From contig NZ_QZXA01000004.1 in assembly GCF_003601985.1 (NCBI RefSeq), forward strand, positions 372,001 through 436,000: 64,000 nt of DNA, in the 5' to 3' direction. Origin of the DNA: Mesorhizobium jarvisii (lineage in GTDB: Bacteria; Pseudomonadota; Alphaproteobacteria; Rhizobiales; Rhizobiaceae). Positions 55,761 to 64,000 of this stretch are shown here, piece by piece; position 1 is the stretch's first letter; every line of letters starts with the position of its first letter. The position numbers were made by a program, and so were the translations under genes. Under the pieces are notes generated by a model. That model had not been told where the DNA came from. It was given only the letters and a program-made list of their open reading frames with translations, and did not search any database.

Positions 55761-57269
55761 ATGTTCGGTAAAAGAGGCAACGACGACGGCAACCGGTTCA
55801 CGCCGGAATTCCGCCAGCCGGCACCGGCGCCGGCCGCGCCGCCGCCCGCGGGTTCGACGGATACGGCGGTTCTTGCCCGGCCCGCGGCACCGCTGCAGCC
55901 AAGCGCGCCTGTGGCGCCGCCGGCTCGCCGCGCCGTCGAGGCGCCGCCGATCGCGCCGGAGGCGAAGCGGCCCCAGCGCGAAAAGAGCGAAACCTATTAC
56001 GACACCAAGAGCCAGGTTTTCTCGGCGCTCATCGACACGATCGACCTGTCGCAGCTGGCCAAGCTCGACCCGGAGACCGCGCGCGAGGAAATCCGCGACA
56101 TCGTCAACGACATCATCGCGATCAAGAATTTCGCAATGTCGATCGCCGAGCAGGAGGAATTGCTCGAGGACATCTGTAACGACGTGCTTGGTTACGGGCC
56201 GCTCGAGCCATTGCTCGCCCGCGACGATATCGCCGACATCATGGTCAACGGCTCCAAGAACGTCTACATCGAAGTCAATGGCAAGGTCGAGCAGACCGGC
56301 ATTCGCTTTCGTGACAACCAGCAGCTTCTCAACATCTGCCAGCGCATTGTCAGTCAGGTCGGTCGCCGCGTCGATGAATCCAGCCCGATCTGCGACGCCC
56401 GCCTTCCCGACGGCTCTCGCGTCAACGTCATCGCTCCGCCGCTCGCCATCGACGGCACCGCACTCACCATCCGCAAATTCAAGAAGGACAAGCTGACGCT
56501 CGATCAGCTGGTCAAGTTCGGTGCCATCTCGCCGCAGGGCGCCGAAGTCCTCAAGATCATCGGTCGTGTTCGCTGCAACATCGTCATCTCGGGCGGCACC
56601 GGCTCCGGCAAGACGACTCTGCTCAACTGCCTCACCAACTACATCGACCGCGACGAGCGCGTCATCACCTGCGAGGACTCGGCCGAACTGCAACTGCAGC
56701 AGCCGCATGTCGTACGTCTGGAAACCCGCCCGCCCAACCTCGAAGGTGAAGGCGAGGTAACGATGCGCGACCTGGTCAAGAACTGCCTGCGTATGCGGCC
56801 CGAGCGCATCATCGTCGGCGAGGTGCGCGGACCCGAAGTGTTCGATCTTCTGCAGGCGATGAACACCGGCCATGACGGCTCGATGGGAACGATCCACTCG
56901 AACAGCCCGCGCGAATGCCTGAATCGTATCGAATCCATGATCGCCATGGGCGGTTATTCGCTGCCGCAAAAAACCGTGCGTGAAATCGTCGTCGGCTCCA
57001 TCGACGTGATCATCCAGGCGGCGCGTCTGCGCGACGGATCGCGCCGCATCACTCACATCACCGAGGTGATCGGGATGGAAGGCGACGTCATCATCACGCA
57101 GGACATCGTCCTCTACAACATCAAGGGCGAGGACGCCAACGGCAGGCTGCTGGGCGAGCATGTCTCGACCGGCATCGGCCGCCCGCATTTCTGGGACAGG
57201 GCTCGCTACTACGGCGAGGAGCAGCGCCTCGCCGTTGCGCTCGAGGCAATGGAGAAACGCGCTGACTGA
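55761..57269 (+). CDS. cpaF: Tad pilus motor ATPase CpaF/TadA
   Basis: A 502-residue secretion ATPase. A Pro/Ala-rich disordered N-terminus (about 70 residues) leads to the N-domain and then the core with Walker [14 protein letters not shown] and Walker [15 protein letters not shown], both intact. It powers pilus extension and, in related systems, retraction too. It follows cpaE by 24 bp. Confidence 0.96.
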   Translation: MFGKRGNDDGNRFTPEFRQPAPAPAAPPPAGSTDTAVLARPAAPLQPSAPVAPPARRAVEAPPIAPEAKRPQREKSETYYDTKSQVFSALIDTIDLSQLAKLDPETAREEIRDIVNDIIAIKNFAMSIAEQEELLEDICNDVLGYGPLEPLLARDDIADIMVNGSKNVYIEVNGKVEQTGIRFRDNQQLLNICQRIVSQVGRRVDESSPICDARLPDGSRVNVIAPPLAIDGTALTIRKFKKDKLTLDQLVKFGAISPQGAEVLKIIGRVRCNIVISGGTGSGKTTLLNCLTNYIDRDERVITCEDSAELQLQQPHVVRLETRPPNLEGEGEVTMRDLVKNCLRMRPERIIVGEVRGPEVFDLLQAMNTGHDGSMGTIHSNSPRECLNRIESMIAMGGYSLPQKTVREIVVGSIDVIIQAARLRDGSRRITHITEVIGMEGDVIITQDIVLYNIKGEDANGRLLGEHVSTGIGRPHFWDRARYYGEEQRLAVALEAMEKRAD

Positions 57270-57292
57270 CGCGGCGTTGAGGGTTCTGGTCG

Positions 57293-58306
57293 ATGTTTGG
57301 AATTGACGGCACCGTATTGGCGTTTGTCGTGCTCGCCGGCTTCAGCGCCGGCGCGGTCGCCTATGCATTCCTGTTCAACCAGATCAGCAATGAGAAGCAG
57401 GCTGGCAAGCGGCTGGAGACGATCAAGGCCGCGGAGACGGACCGGTCGGTTGTCAAGGCCTCCCGCGACCGCGCGACGGATGCGGCCAAGCGTCGGAAAT
57501 CCGTGCAGGATTCGCTGAAGGAACTCGACGAGAAGCAGAAGACCAAGGACAGCGCCATCAAGAAGCCGCCGCTGAAGGCGCAACTCCGGCAGGCCGGGAT
57601 GAAGGTCCCAATCGAGCGTTTCTACATTTATTCCGCCATATGCGGTCTCGCGCTGACGGTGGTCGCATTCGTGGCCGGCGCGCCGATGCTTGTCTTGCCC
57701 GGCGTGCTGTTGGCCGGCGCGCTCGGCCTGCCGCGCTGGTTCGTATCGTTTCGCCGCGCGCGCCGGGTCAAGGCATTCCTCAACGAATTTCCAAACGCAC
57801 TCGACATCATCGTGCGCGCGGTCAAGTCCGGCCTGCCGCTGAACGATGCCGTGCGCCTCATCGCCAACGAATCCCCCGAGCCGGTGAAGGCGGAGTTTCG
57901 CCGCATCGTCGATTCGCAGCAGATGGGAATTTCGATCCCCGATGCGACCTTGCGTATGCCCGAAACCATGCCGTGCACAGAGGCGAGTTTCTTCGGCATC
58001 GTCATCCAGATCCAGTCGCAGGCCGGCGGCAATCTGTCCGAGGCGCTGGGCAACCTTTCACGCGTGCTTCGTGATCGCAAGAAGATGAAAGCGAAGGTTC
58101 AGGCGCTGTCCATGGAGGCGAAGGCGTCCGCCGCCATCATCGGCGCGCTGCCCTTCATCGTTGCTTTTCTCGTCTATCTTTCCAGCCCCGACTATCTGAT
58201 GCCGCTGTTCAACACCAGCGTTGGCAATCTGATACTGGGTTGTGCCGCTGTCTGGATGTCGATCGGCATCCTGGTCATGCGCAAGATGATGAACTTTGAA
58301 GTCTAG
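57293..58306 (+). CDS. tadB: Tad inner-membrane platform protein TadB
   Basis: A 337-residue T2SSF-type membrane protein with hydrophobic segments near the N-terminus, in the middle (about 115-150) and at the C-terminus. The T2SSF domain block FPNALDIIVRAVKSGLPLND is characteristic. With TadC it forms the inner-membrane platform of the Tad machine. It follows cpaF by 23 bp and precedes tadC by 9 bp. Confidence 0.92.
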   Translation: MFGIDGTVLAFVVLAGFSAGAVAYAFLFNQISNEKQAGKRLETIKAAETDRSVVKASRDRATDAAKRRKSVQDSLKELDEKQKTKDSAIKKPPLKAQLRQAGMKVPIERFYIYSAICGLALTVVAFVAGAPMLVLPGVLLAGALGLPRWFVSFRRARRVKAFLNEFPNALDIIVRAVKSGLPLNDAVRLIANESPEPVKAEFRRIVDSQQMGISIPDATLRMPETMPCTEASFFGIVIQIQSQAGGNLSEALGNLSRVLRDRKKMKAKVQALSMEAKASAAIIGALPFIVAFLVYLSSPDYLMPLFNTSVGNLILGCAAVWMSIGILVMRKMMNFEV

Positions 58307-58315
58307 GGCCGCGGC

Positions 58316-59335
58316 ATGACCGAACAAGTCATCAAATCACTGACGGACCCCAGCCTGCTGATCGCGCTGCTGGTCGCCATCGCCGTGTTCGCGACGGTCT
58401 TTACATTGCTGCCGGCATTCGGCGGAAACCAGCTCAAGTCGCGCATGAAGTCGGTCGCGCTGGAGCGCGACGAGCTTCGCGCCAAGCAGCGCGCGCGGCT
58501 TGCGAGCGAGGCCGATCGCCGCCGCAAGGGCCTGCGCGAGCAACAGTCGGTCGGTATGCGCAACATTGTCGATCGGCTCGACCTGCGGCGCGCGCTGGCC
58601 GACGAGAGCACCTTGCAGAAGCTCAAGGTCGCCGGCTTTCGCGGGCAGAACCCGCTGACGCGGTTTCTCTTCTTCCGCCTCGTTCTGCCTTTTGTCGGCT
58701 TCGCGCTGGGGCTGGTCTACATATTCGTGCTCGGAGGATTGCCCGACAAACCCCTGGTCATCCGGCTGTTCGTCTGCATCCTGGTCGCCTATGGCGGCTT
58801 CTACGCGCCGGTCGTCTATGTCAACAATCGCGCCACCAAGCGCAAGCAGTCGATCCAGATGGCGTGGCCGGATGCGCTCGACCTGATGCTGATCTGCGTG
58901 GAGTCGGGCATGTCGGTGGAAGCCGCGCTCCGCAAAGTCGCCGACGAGATCGGCGCGCAGTCGGTGGCTCTGGCGGAAGAATTCATCCTGACCAACGCCG
59001 AGCTCTCCTATCTGCAGGAACGCAAGCAGGCCTATGAGAATCTTGCGAACCGTACCGGTCTGGAATCGGTCAAATCGGTGTCGCAGGCGCTCGTCCAGGC
59101 CGAACGCTACGGCACACCGGTGGCGCACGCATTGCGCGTGCTTGCCGCCGAAAGCAGGGACCAGCGCATGAACGCCGCCGAAAAGAAGGCCGCCGCCCTG
59201 CCGCCCAAGCTCACCGTGCCGATGATCCTGTTCTTCCTGCCTGTGCTTTTCGCCATCATCCTGGGCCCTGCCGGCATCCAGGTCAGCCAGCGCGGCATCT
59301 TCGGCACCGATCATCCGTCATCATCGGCCAAGTAG
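58316..59335 (+). CDS. tadC: Tad inner-membrane platform protein TadC
   Basis: A 339-residue T2SSF-type protein. Hydrophobic segments occur near residues 10-35, 118-165 and 300-320, and the T2SSF core shows WPDALDLMLICVESGMSVE. It is the usual partner of TadB. The transcript runs into a perfect 40-bp palindrome that ends it. Confidence 0.92.
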   Translation: MTEQVIKSLTDPSLLIALLVAIAVFATVFTLLPAFGGNQLKSRMKSVALERDELRAKQRARLASEADRRRKGLREQQSVGMRNIVDRLDLRRALADESTLQKLKVAGFRGQNPLTRFLFFRLVLPFVGFALGLVYIFVLGGLPDKPLVIRLFVCILVAYGGFYAPVVYVNNRATKRKQSIQMAWPDALDLMLICVESGMSVEAALRKVADEIGAQSVALAEEFILTNAELSYLQERKQAYENLANRTGLESVKSVSQALVQAERYGTPVAHALRVLAAESRDQRMNAAEKKAAALPPKLTVPMILFFLPVLFAIILGPAGIQVSQRGIFGTDHPSSSAK

Positions 59336-59355
59336 CCGCGGGGCACGCGGAGATA

Positions 59356-59395
59356 AACGAAGAAGCCGCGCTGAGCTCAGCGCGGCTTCTTCGTT
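59356..59395. terminator. Bidirectional terminator between tadC and tadD
   Basis: A perfect 40-bp inverted repeat centred at 59375/59376 lies between the convergent tadC and tadD genes. Its ends carry AAGAAGCC and GGCTTCTT, giving U-rich tails in both directions. Confidence 0.85.
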
Positions 59396-59423
59396 CAATT
59401 GGGACCTTTGCAGATCGTCGCCC

Positions 59424-60251
59424 TCAGTTGGTTGCAGGCTTCGCCTTGTCCTGATCCTTGAGCTGTCCCCAGGCATTCTGCTGCGCAAGCATCTGCCTGA
59501 GATAGGCGACATTGGCCTGTGCCTGCTCGGGCGAGAGCTCCTGCGAGGCGATCTTCTCGGCTTCGTCGAAGCGGCCCTGCAGGCCGACGACCAGCGCCAG
59601 GTTCTGGCGCACGCGGCTGTCGGCGTTGGGCTGCTGGGCGGCCGAACGCATATAGGTTTCCGCGGTGCGCAGATCCCCTTCCAGCACATAGGACATGCCC
59701 AGATTGGAGAGAACCGAGGGGTCGTTCGGCTTGAGTTCGAGCGCCTTGCGGTAGAGCTGGCGTGCATCGTCCTTCTGGCCGAGCTGGTCAAGGATGGCCG
59801 CTTCCGCCGACACCAGCTTCCAGTCGGGATATTCCGGCGTCTGTGCGCGGCGCACGGCGTCGAGCGCTGCCTCGAGCTGGCCATTGGCGGCCAGCGCCTT
59901 GCCATAGGCGGCGAGCACGTCGCGATCCTTGGGATAGGCGATCGCCAGTTTGCGCATCACGGCCAGCGACTGGTCGGCATCGCCGTCCATCTGCAGCGCG
60001 GCCGCGAAGTTGGTTGCGATTCGCTTGTCGTTGGGATTCTTTGAGTAGGATTGGCCGAGAGCGGCCGTGGCATTGTGCACTTCTCCCGCCGACATGCTCT
60101 CCAGCGGCTTGCCGCTGGTACGTTCGATCGAGCCGGTAGTCATCCTGCTGGTTCCGCATCCGGCGACGCCCGCGGCGAGCGCCAGCATGAGGGCGGTGGT
60201 GGCGAGCCGTTTTCCTCTGGCATTCACTGTGCGGTTGGTCGGCATCGACAC
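59424..60251 (-). CDS. tadD: TPR lipoprotein TadD
   Basis: A 275-residue lipoprotein with lipobox GVAG|C near residue 31 and a chain of tetratricopeptide repeats from about residue 55 (for example DDARQLYRKALELKPNDPSVLSNLG). TadD/CpaO is thought to help secretin assembly. The GTG start at 60251 has GGAGG five bases upstream; ATG 60245 is an alternative. It is convergent with tadC. Confidence 0.9.
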   Translation of the reverse strand: MSMPTNRTVNARGKRLATTALMLALAAGVAGCGTSRMTTGSIERTSGKPLESMSAGEVHNATAALGQSYSKNPNDKRIATNFAAALQMDGDADQSLAVMRKLAIAYPKDRDVLAAYGKALAANGQLEAALDAVRRAQTPEYPDWKLVSAEAAILDQLGQKDDARQLYRKALELKPNDPSVLSNLGMSYVLEGDLRTAETYMRSAAQQPNADSRVRQNLALVVGLQGRFDEAEKIASQELSPEQAQANVAYLRQMLAQQNAWGQLKDQDKAKPATN

Positions 60252-60376
60252 CTAAGCCTCCATTCATGCGCGCGGCCATAGCGTGGCCATCTTCCCTCCC
60301 GCAGAAATATTCTGTTAACCCTAACGGAGAGTTAAGAAACGCCGACTCGCGAAGGGTCGGCAGGAGAGAACATCGA

Positions 60377-61741
60377 ATGCCTGTCGAACTCGTCGAGACG
60401 AAATTGCAAGGTGCGCTGCCGGTGCATTTGGTGGCCCGTGACGGCCTGGAGGCCGCGGGCCTTGCGCCATTTGCTGTCGCCTGGGCCAAGGCCAACGGCT
60501 TTTCCGGTGAGGCAGGCAGGACGCTCGCCGTGCCCAGCGAAAACGGCGCACTTGCCGGCGCCCTGTTCGGCACAGGCGACGGGGAAGGCGCACTTGCGCT
60601 CGGTGCACTGTCGAAAACCCTGCCGGAAGGCGACTGGCATTTCGCCTCCATTCCTGCCGAGCCGGAACTCGCGGCAATCGCGCTGGCGCTCGGCGGCTAT
60701 GTCTTTACCCGTTACGGCAAGAAGCCGGGCAAGGCGCTGCGTTTCGACGTGCCGGCCGGCGTCGACGCGGCGCGCGTTCGCCGCATCGCCGATGGCGTCT
60801 TCCTGGCCCGCGATCTGGTCAACACACCGACCAGCGACATGGGACCGGATGATCTGGAGAAGGCGGTGCGCACCCTGGCCGCGGCTCACAAGGCCGAAGT
60901 CTCCGTCATCAAGGGCGACGAGCTGCTGACTCAGAACTTCCCGATGATCCACGCCGTCGGCCGTGCTTCGACCGGCGCGCCGCGTCTGATCGACATGATC
61001 TGGGGGCAACCGGGCGCGCCGAAGGTTACGCTGGTCGGCAAGGGCGTCTGCTTCGACACAGGCGGTCTCGACATCAAGCCGTCATCCGGCATGCTCTTGA
61101 TGAAGAAGGACATGGGCGGCGCCGCCAATGTGCTTGGCCTGGCCTCGATGATCATGGCCGCCGGGTTGAACGTGCGGCTGCGCGTGCTGATACCCGCGGT
61201 CGAGAACTCGATCGCCGGCAACGCTTTTCGACCCGGCGACGTGCTGGCGAGCCGCAAGGGCATCACTGTCGAGATCGGCAATACCGACGCCGAAGGCAGG
61301 CTCGTGCTCGGCGACGCGCTGGCGCTGGCCGATGACGAGGAACCGCAGCTGCTGGTCGACATGGCGACGCTGACCGGAGCGGCCCGTGTCGCGCTTGGCC
61401 CCGATCTGCCGCCTTTCTATACCGGCGACGAGGCGCTGGCCTCGGACCTCGCCGAGGCATCGCTGGCGGTCGAGGATCCGCTGTGGCGCTTGCCGCTGTG
61501 GCGGCCTTACGATGCGAAACTGTCGTCGAAGATCGCCGACATCAACAATGTCACCACGGACGGTTTCGCCGGTTCGATTACGGCGGCACTGTTCCTCAAG
61601 CGCTTTGTCGAGAAGACGGCGAGCTGGGCGCATTTCGACATCTTTGCCTGGAACCCCGCCGACCGTGCGCATGGGCCTGCCGGCGGCGAGGCACAAGGCA
61701 TTCGCGCTTTGGAGCGGATCATCTCGACACGCTTTGGCTGA
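60377..61741 (+). CDS. Leucyl aminopeptidase family protein (M17)
   Basis: A 454-residue zinc aminopeptidase. The M17 catalytic and metal set is visible in VGKGVCFDTGGLDIKP, KDMGGAANVLG and NTDAEGRLVLGDALAL. The N-terminal domain is divergent from PepA, as in alphaproteobacterial PepA/B-like forms. It could act on dipeptides from cell-wall or protein turnover. ATG 60377 (preceded by AGGAGAG) is used; the frame is open to 60266 but without family sequence. Confidence 0.92.
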   Translation: MPVELVETKLQGALPVHLVARDGLEAAGLAPFAVAWAKANGFSGEAGRTLAVPSENGALAGALFGTGDGEGALALGALSKTLPEGDWHFASIPAEPELAAIALALGGYVFTRYGKKPGKALRFDVPAGVDAARVRRIADGVFLARDLVNTPTSDMGPDDLEKAVRTLAAAHKAEVSVIKGDELLTQNFPMIHAVGRASTGAPRLIDMIWGQPGAPKVTLVGKGVCFDTGGLDIKPSSGMLLMKKDMGGAANVLGLASMIMAAGLNVRLRVLIPAVENSIAGNAFRPGDVLASRKGITVEIGNTDAEGRLVLGDALALADDEEPQLLVDMATLTGAARVALGPDLPPFYTGDEALASDLAEASLAVEDPLWRLPLWRPYDAKLSSKIADINNVTTDGFAGSITAALFLKRFVEKTASWAHFDIFAWNPADRAHGPAGGEAQGIRALERIISTRFG

Positions 61742-61813
61742 AGGCGGCAAGCCGAGCCGGCAAATCGCTGAAACTGAAACGGAACCGAAACAATTTGCCG
61801 TCATGCTGGCGCG

Positions 61814-62164
61814 ATGTCGATTGCGATGCGCCCGAGCCAGGCCTTGCGACTGTGGCAGCAAGTCATGCTGTCGCAGGTGCGCGACGATGCGCCCGACCTG
61901 ACCATGCGCCAGACGGCGATCCTGTTCACCATCTATCTCGATCCGCCGCCGCACACGGTGCGCGGGCTGGCCGCCCGCCTCAATGTCACCAAGCCGGTGA
62001 TCACGCGCGCGCTCGACACCATGGGCGCGCTGAAGCTGGTGTCGCGCCATCGCGACGAACTCGACAAGCGCAATGTGCTGATCAAGCGCACGGTCGAAGG
62101 CGCGCTCTTTGTCGAGCGCTTCGGCGATGGTATCATCGCCAGGGCCCACGAACTGCCCATCTGA
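61814..62164 (+). CDS. Short MarR-like HTH regulator
   Basis: A 116-residue protein with a winged-helix core of MarR type (LTMRQTAILFTIYL, LAARLNVTKPVITRALDTM, KLVSRHRDELDKRN). Family members are usually 140-160 residues; here the C-terminal dimerisation helix is short. It lies between the aminopeptidase and the NlpC/P60 gene, which suggests that it controls them. ATG 61814 or 61826 is the start. Confidence 0.8.
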   Translation: MSIAMRPSQALRLWQQVMLSQVRDDAPDLTMRQTAILFTIYLDPPPHTVRGLAARLNVTKPVITRALDTMGALKLVSRHRDELDKRNVLIKRTVEGALFVERFGDGIIARAHELPI

Positions 62165-62195
62165 CCATTTTGCCCATACAACAGGGTTGCCGATT

Positions 62196-63056
62196 TTGAC
62201 TGCTCACGATGCCCGTCTCCACGCCTTCCGTTCCGACCTTGCCGACGCGAGGCTGAAAGGCGAGGTTTCTGCCGAGCGTTTTGTCGCCGGCCGGCCGGCG
62301 CGTATTTCGGCCTCGGTGGCCGACATCCGCAATGCGCCGCGCGCGGATGCCGGCGTCAACACGCAGGCCCTGTTCGGTGACGATGTGTTGGTTTTCGAGG
62401 ATGCCGAAGGCTGGGCCTGGATCCAGGCCGAACGCGACGGCTATGTCGGCTATGTCGCCAACACCATGCTGGGCGGGCGCGACCATGCCCCCACCCATAT
62501 CGTCTCGGTGCCCCGCACCTTTCTCTATCCCGGTCCGGATCTGCGCTTTCCGATCGCGGGACAGCTGTCGATGGGGTCGACGGTGACGGTGACGGGCGCC
62601 GCCGAGACGCGCGGCACACATTATGCTGTCCTGCCATCGGGCGAAGCGATCATCGCGGGTCACCTCAGGCCAATCGGAGAAATTGCCGCCGACTACGTCG
62701 CGGTTGCCGAGACGTTTCTTGGCACACCCTATCTGTGGGGCGGCACATCCGGCTTCGGCATCGATTGTTCCGGCCTGGTGCAACTGGCGATGCGCATGGC
62801 GGACAAAAACGTGCTGCGCGATTCCGACATGCAGGCGGCAAGCATCGGCGAGCCGCTCGAGCCGGGTCCGGACTATGCCGGGTTGCGCAGGGGCGATCTC
62901 GTCTTCTGGAAAGGCCATGTCGCTGCCATGACCGACGCCGAGACCATGATCCACGCCAACGGCCACACCATGCTGGTCTCGCGCGAAGGGTTGAAGGACG
63001 CCATCGCCCGCATCGGCTACCTCTATGGCGGCCCGACCGGGTTTCGCAGGCCGTAG
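62196..63056 (+). CDS. NlpC/P60 family hydrolase with SH3 domains
   Basis: A 286-residue predicted cell-wall peptidase. N-terminal SH3-like modules (about residues 30-150, with VNTQALFGDDV) precede an NlpC/P60 core with catalytic Cys in FGIDCSGLVQ and His in KGHVAAM. The family cleaves gamma-D-Glu to diamino-acid links in murein stem peptides. No signal peptide is obvious from the TTG start at 62196 (CAGGG upstream), so it may act on recycled peptides in the cytoplasm together with the neighbouring aminopeptidase. Confidence 0.85.
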   Translation: MTAHDARLHAFRSDLADARLKGEVSAERFVAGRPARISASVADIRNAPRADAGVNTQALFGDDVLVFEDAEGWAWIQAERDGYVGYVANTMLGGRDHAPTHIVSVPRTFLYPGPDLRFPIAGQLSMGSTVTVTGAAETRGTHYAVLPSGEAIIAGHLRPIGEIAADYVAVAETFLGTPYLWGGTSGFGIDCSGLVQLAMRMADKNVLRDSDMQAASIGEPLEPGPDYAGLRRGDLVFWKGHVAAMTDAETMIHANGHTMLVSREGLKDAIARIGYLYGGPTGFRRP

Positions 63057-63165
63057 CACAAGCGCCTGTCCTTCTCCCACAGGGAAGGAAGGGAAGAGCT
63101 TTTCACGATCCCCTTTTGTTCCGATTTTCCTTGGCGATCGCCCGTAGCCGCGCTACCTCTGGCGC

Positions 63166-64000
63166 GTGACAGTTGAGCCGCGCCTTGCCGAGCAGAATGC
63201 CGCCATTGCCCTGCCCGAGCCATTCCTCCGATGGTTCGGCGAGAAAGGCTGGTCGCCGCGCGCACATCAGGTCGAATTGCTGGCGAAGGCTCAAAGCGGC
63301 CAATCGGTGCTGCTGATCGCGCCGACCGGAGCCGGCAAGACGCTGGCCGGCTTCCTGCCTTCGCTGACGGAACTGGCGGTCAGGCCGAGGCGAAAGCCGG
63401 GGCAGGGACAGCGCGGCATCCACACGCTCTACATCTCGCCGCTCAAGGCGCTGGCCGTCGACATCGAGCGCAATCTCGGCAAGCCGGTCGAGGAGATCGG
63501 TCTGCCGATCAGCATCGAGACGCGCACCGGCGACACGCCTTCCCACAAGCGCCAGCGCCAGAAGCTGGTGCCGCCGGATATATTGCTGACCACGCCCGAG
63601 CAACTTGCGCTTCTGATTGCTGCAGGCGACGCCCGACGCTTCTTCGAGGATCTGCGCTATGTCGTGCTCGACGAGTTGCATTCGCTTGTAACCTCGAAAC
63701 GCGGCCATCTCTTGGCGCTCGGCCTGGCGCGGCTGCGCAACTACGTGCCCGGCCTGCAGACCATCGGCCTGTCGGCGACGGTGGCCGAGCCGGACGAGTT
63801 GCGGCGCTGGCTGGTCAGCCAGAATCCACCAGGAGACATGTCCGAACTGATTGTGGTCACAGGGGGAGCTAAACCCGAAATCTCCATTCTCGATTCCGAA
63901 GAGCGTGTACCGTGGGCGGGGCATTCGGCGCGCTATGCCACGCCGGAGATCTACCGCGAGATCAAGCGCCACAAGACGACCCTGCTGTTCGTCAACACCC
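63166..64000 (+). CDS. DEXH-box helicase, ligase-associated Lhr-like, 3' truncated
   Basis: A partial CDS that runs off the right edge; 278 residues are visible. The start is GTG 63166, the only start after an in-frame TAG at 63145. Helicase motif I APTGAGKT is near residue 50, motif II is DELHSL, and motif III is SATVAEP. The wording YISPLKALAVDIERNLG is typical of Lhr-like helicases found next to ATP-dependent DNA ligases in alphaproteobacteria. Its partner genes lie beyond the window. Confidence 0.9.
   Translation, partial: MTVEPRLAEQNAAIALPEPFLRWFGEKGWSPRAHQVELLAKAQSGQSVLLIAPTGAGKTLAGFLPSLTELAVRPRRKPGQGQRGIHTLYISPLKALAVDIERNLGKPVEEIGLPISIETRTGDTPSHKRQRQKLVPPDILLTTPEQLALLIAAGDARRFFEDLRYVVLDELHSLVTSKRGHLLALGLARLRNYVPGLQTIGLSATVAEPDELRRWLVSQNPPGDMSELIVVTGGAKPEISILDSEERVPWAGHSARYATPEIYREIKRHKTTLLFVNT

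Overview
The window is chromosomal core sequence from an alphaproteobacterium of the order Hyphomicrobiales, most likely Mesorhizobium or a close relative in the Phyllobacteriaceae. This rests on GC-rich codon use, an Irr-type Fur regulator divergent from fabA-fabB-fabI, the run tsaB-rimI-plsC-miaB-phoH-ybeY-corC-lnt-HTH-metK-trmB, the dnaA-dnaN-recF cluster beside rpsT, a complete Tad/Flp pilus locus, and several small rhizobial-style intergenic palindromes. I saw no tRNA, rRNA, insertion sequence, phage gene or CRISPR array. Assignments come from reading protein sequences and motifs; no database search was run. Layout: 1-5.7 kb is an iron operon (truncated imelysin, bacterioferritin-associated ferredoxin, bacterioferritin, di-haem oxidoreductase, second imelysin, DUF1513 Tat protein). 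5.8-17.0 kb holds tRNA modification, ribosome maturation, envelope and SAM-synthesis genes. 17.5-24.7 kb is the rimP-nusA-ylxR-infB-rbfA-truB translation/transcription operon, with a hairpin-rich leader. 24.7-29.96 kb carries a CorA transporter, rpsO, pnp and an RsmC-like methyltransferase. 29.97-34.3 kb (minus strand) has a GGDEF-EAL protein with a degenerate GGDEF site and the fabA-fabB-fabI genes; irr diverges from fabA. 34.5-37.1 kb has small accessory genes and a 2-hydroxyacid dehydrogenase. 37.2-46.8 kb (minus strand) has a GNAT gene, a MoeB/ThiF-like gene, recF, dnaN, dnaA, an 856-bp region with DnaA-box-like sites, rpsT, an enoyl-CoA hydratase, mutM and deoB. 47.1-60.3 kb is the Tad pilus locus: a PhnD-like periplasmic protein, two TadE/G-type pseudopilins and a stand-alone secretin N-domain protein on the left arm; the Flp pilin, cpaA and cpaBCDEF-tadBC on the plus strand; and a TadD-like TPR lipoprotein on the minus strand. 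60.4-64 kb has a leucyl aminopeptidase, a small MarR-like regulator, an NlpC/P60 hydrolase and the start of a DEXH helicase. How the genes work together: the iron operon joins periplasmic and membrane-side iron-handling proteins to cytosolic storage (Bfr) and release (Bfd). The translation operon couples NusA, IF2 and 30S maturation factors and appears to begin with an attenuator. The Tad locus encodes pilin, peptidase, secretin, pilotin-like lipoproteins, localisation ATPase, motor ATPase and inner-membrane platform. The most interesting points are the insertion of bfd-bfr into an imelysin/DHOR/DUF1513 operon, terminator-like hairpins ahead of rimP, metK and the Xre regulator gene, the accessory proteins of the Tad locus, an unlisted 54-aa conserved-looking ORF, and the DnaA-box region between dnaA and rpsT.
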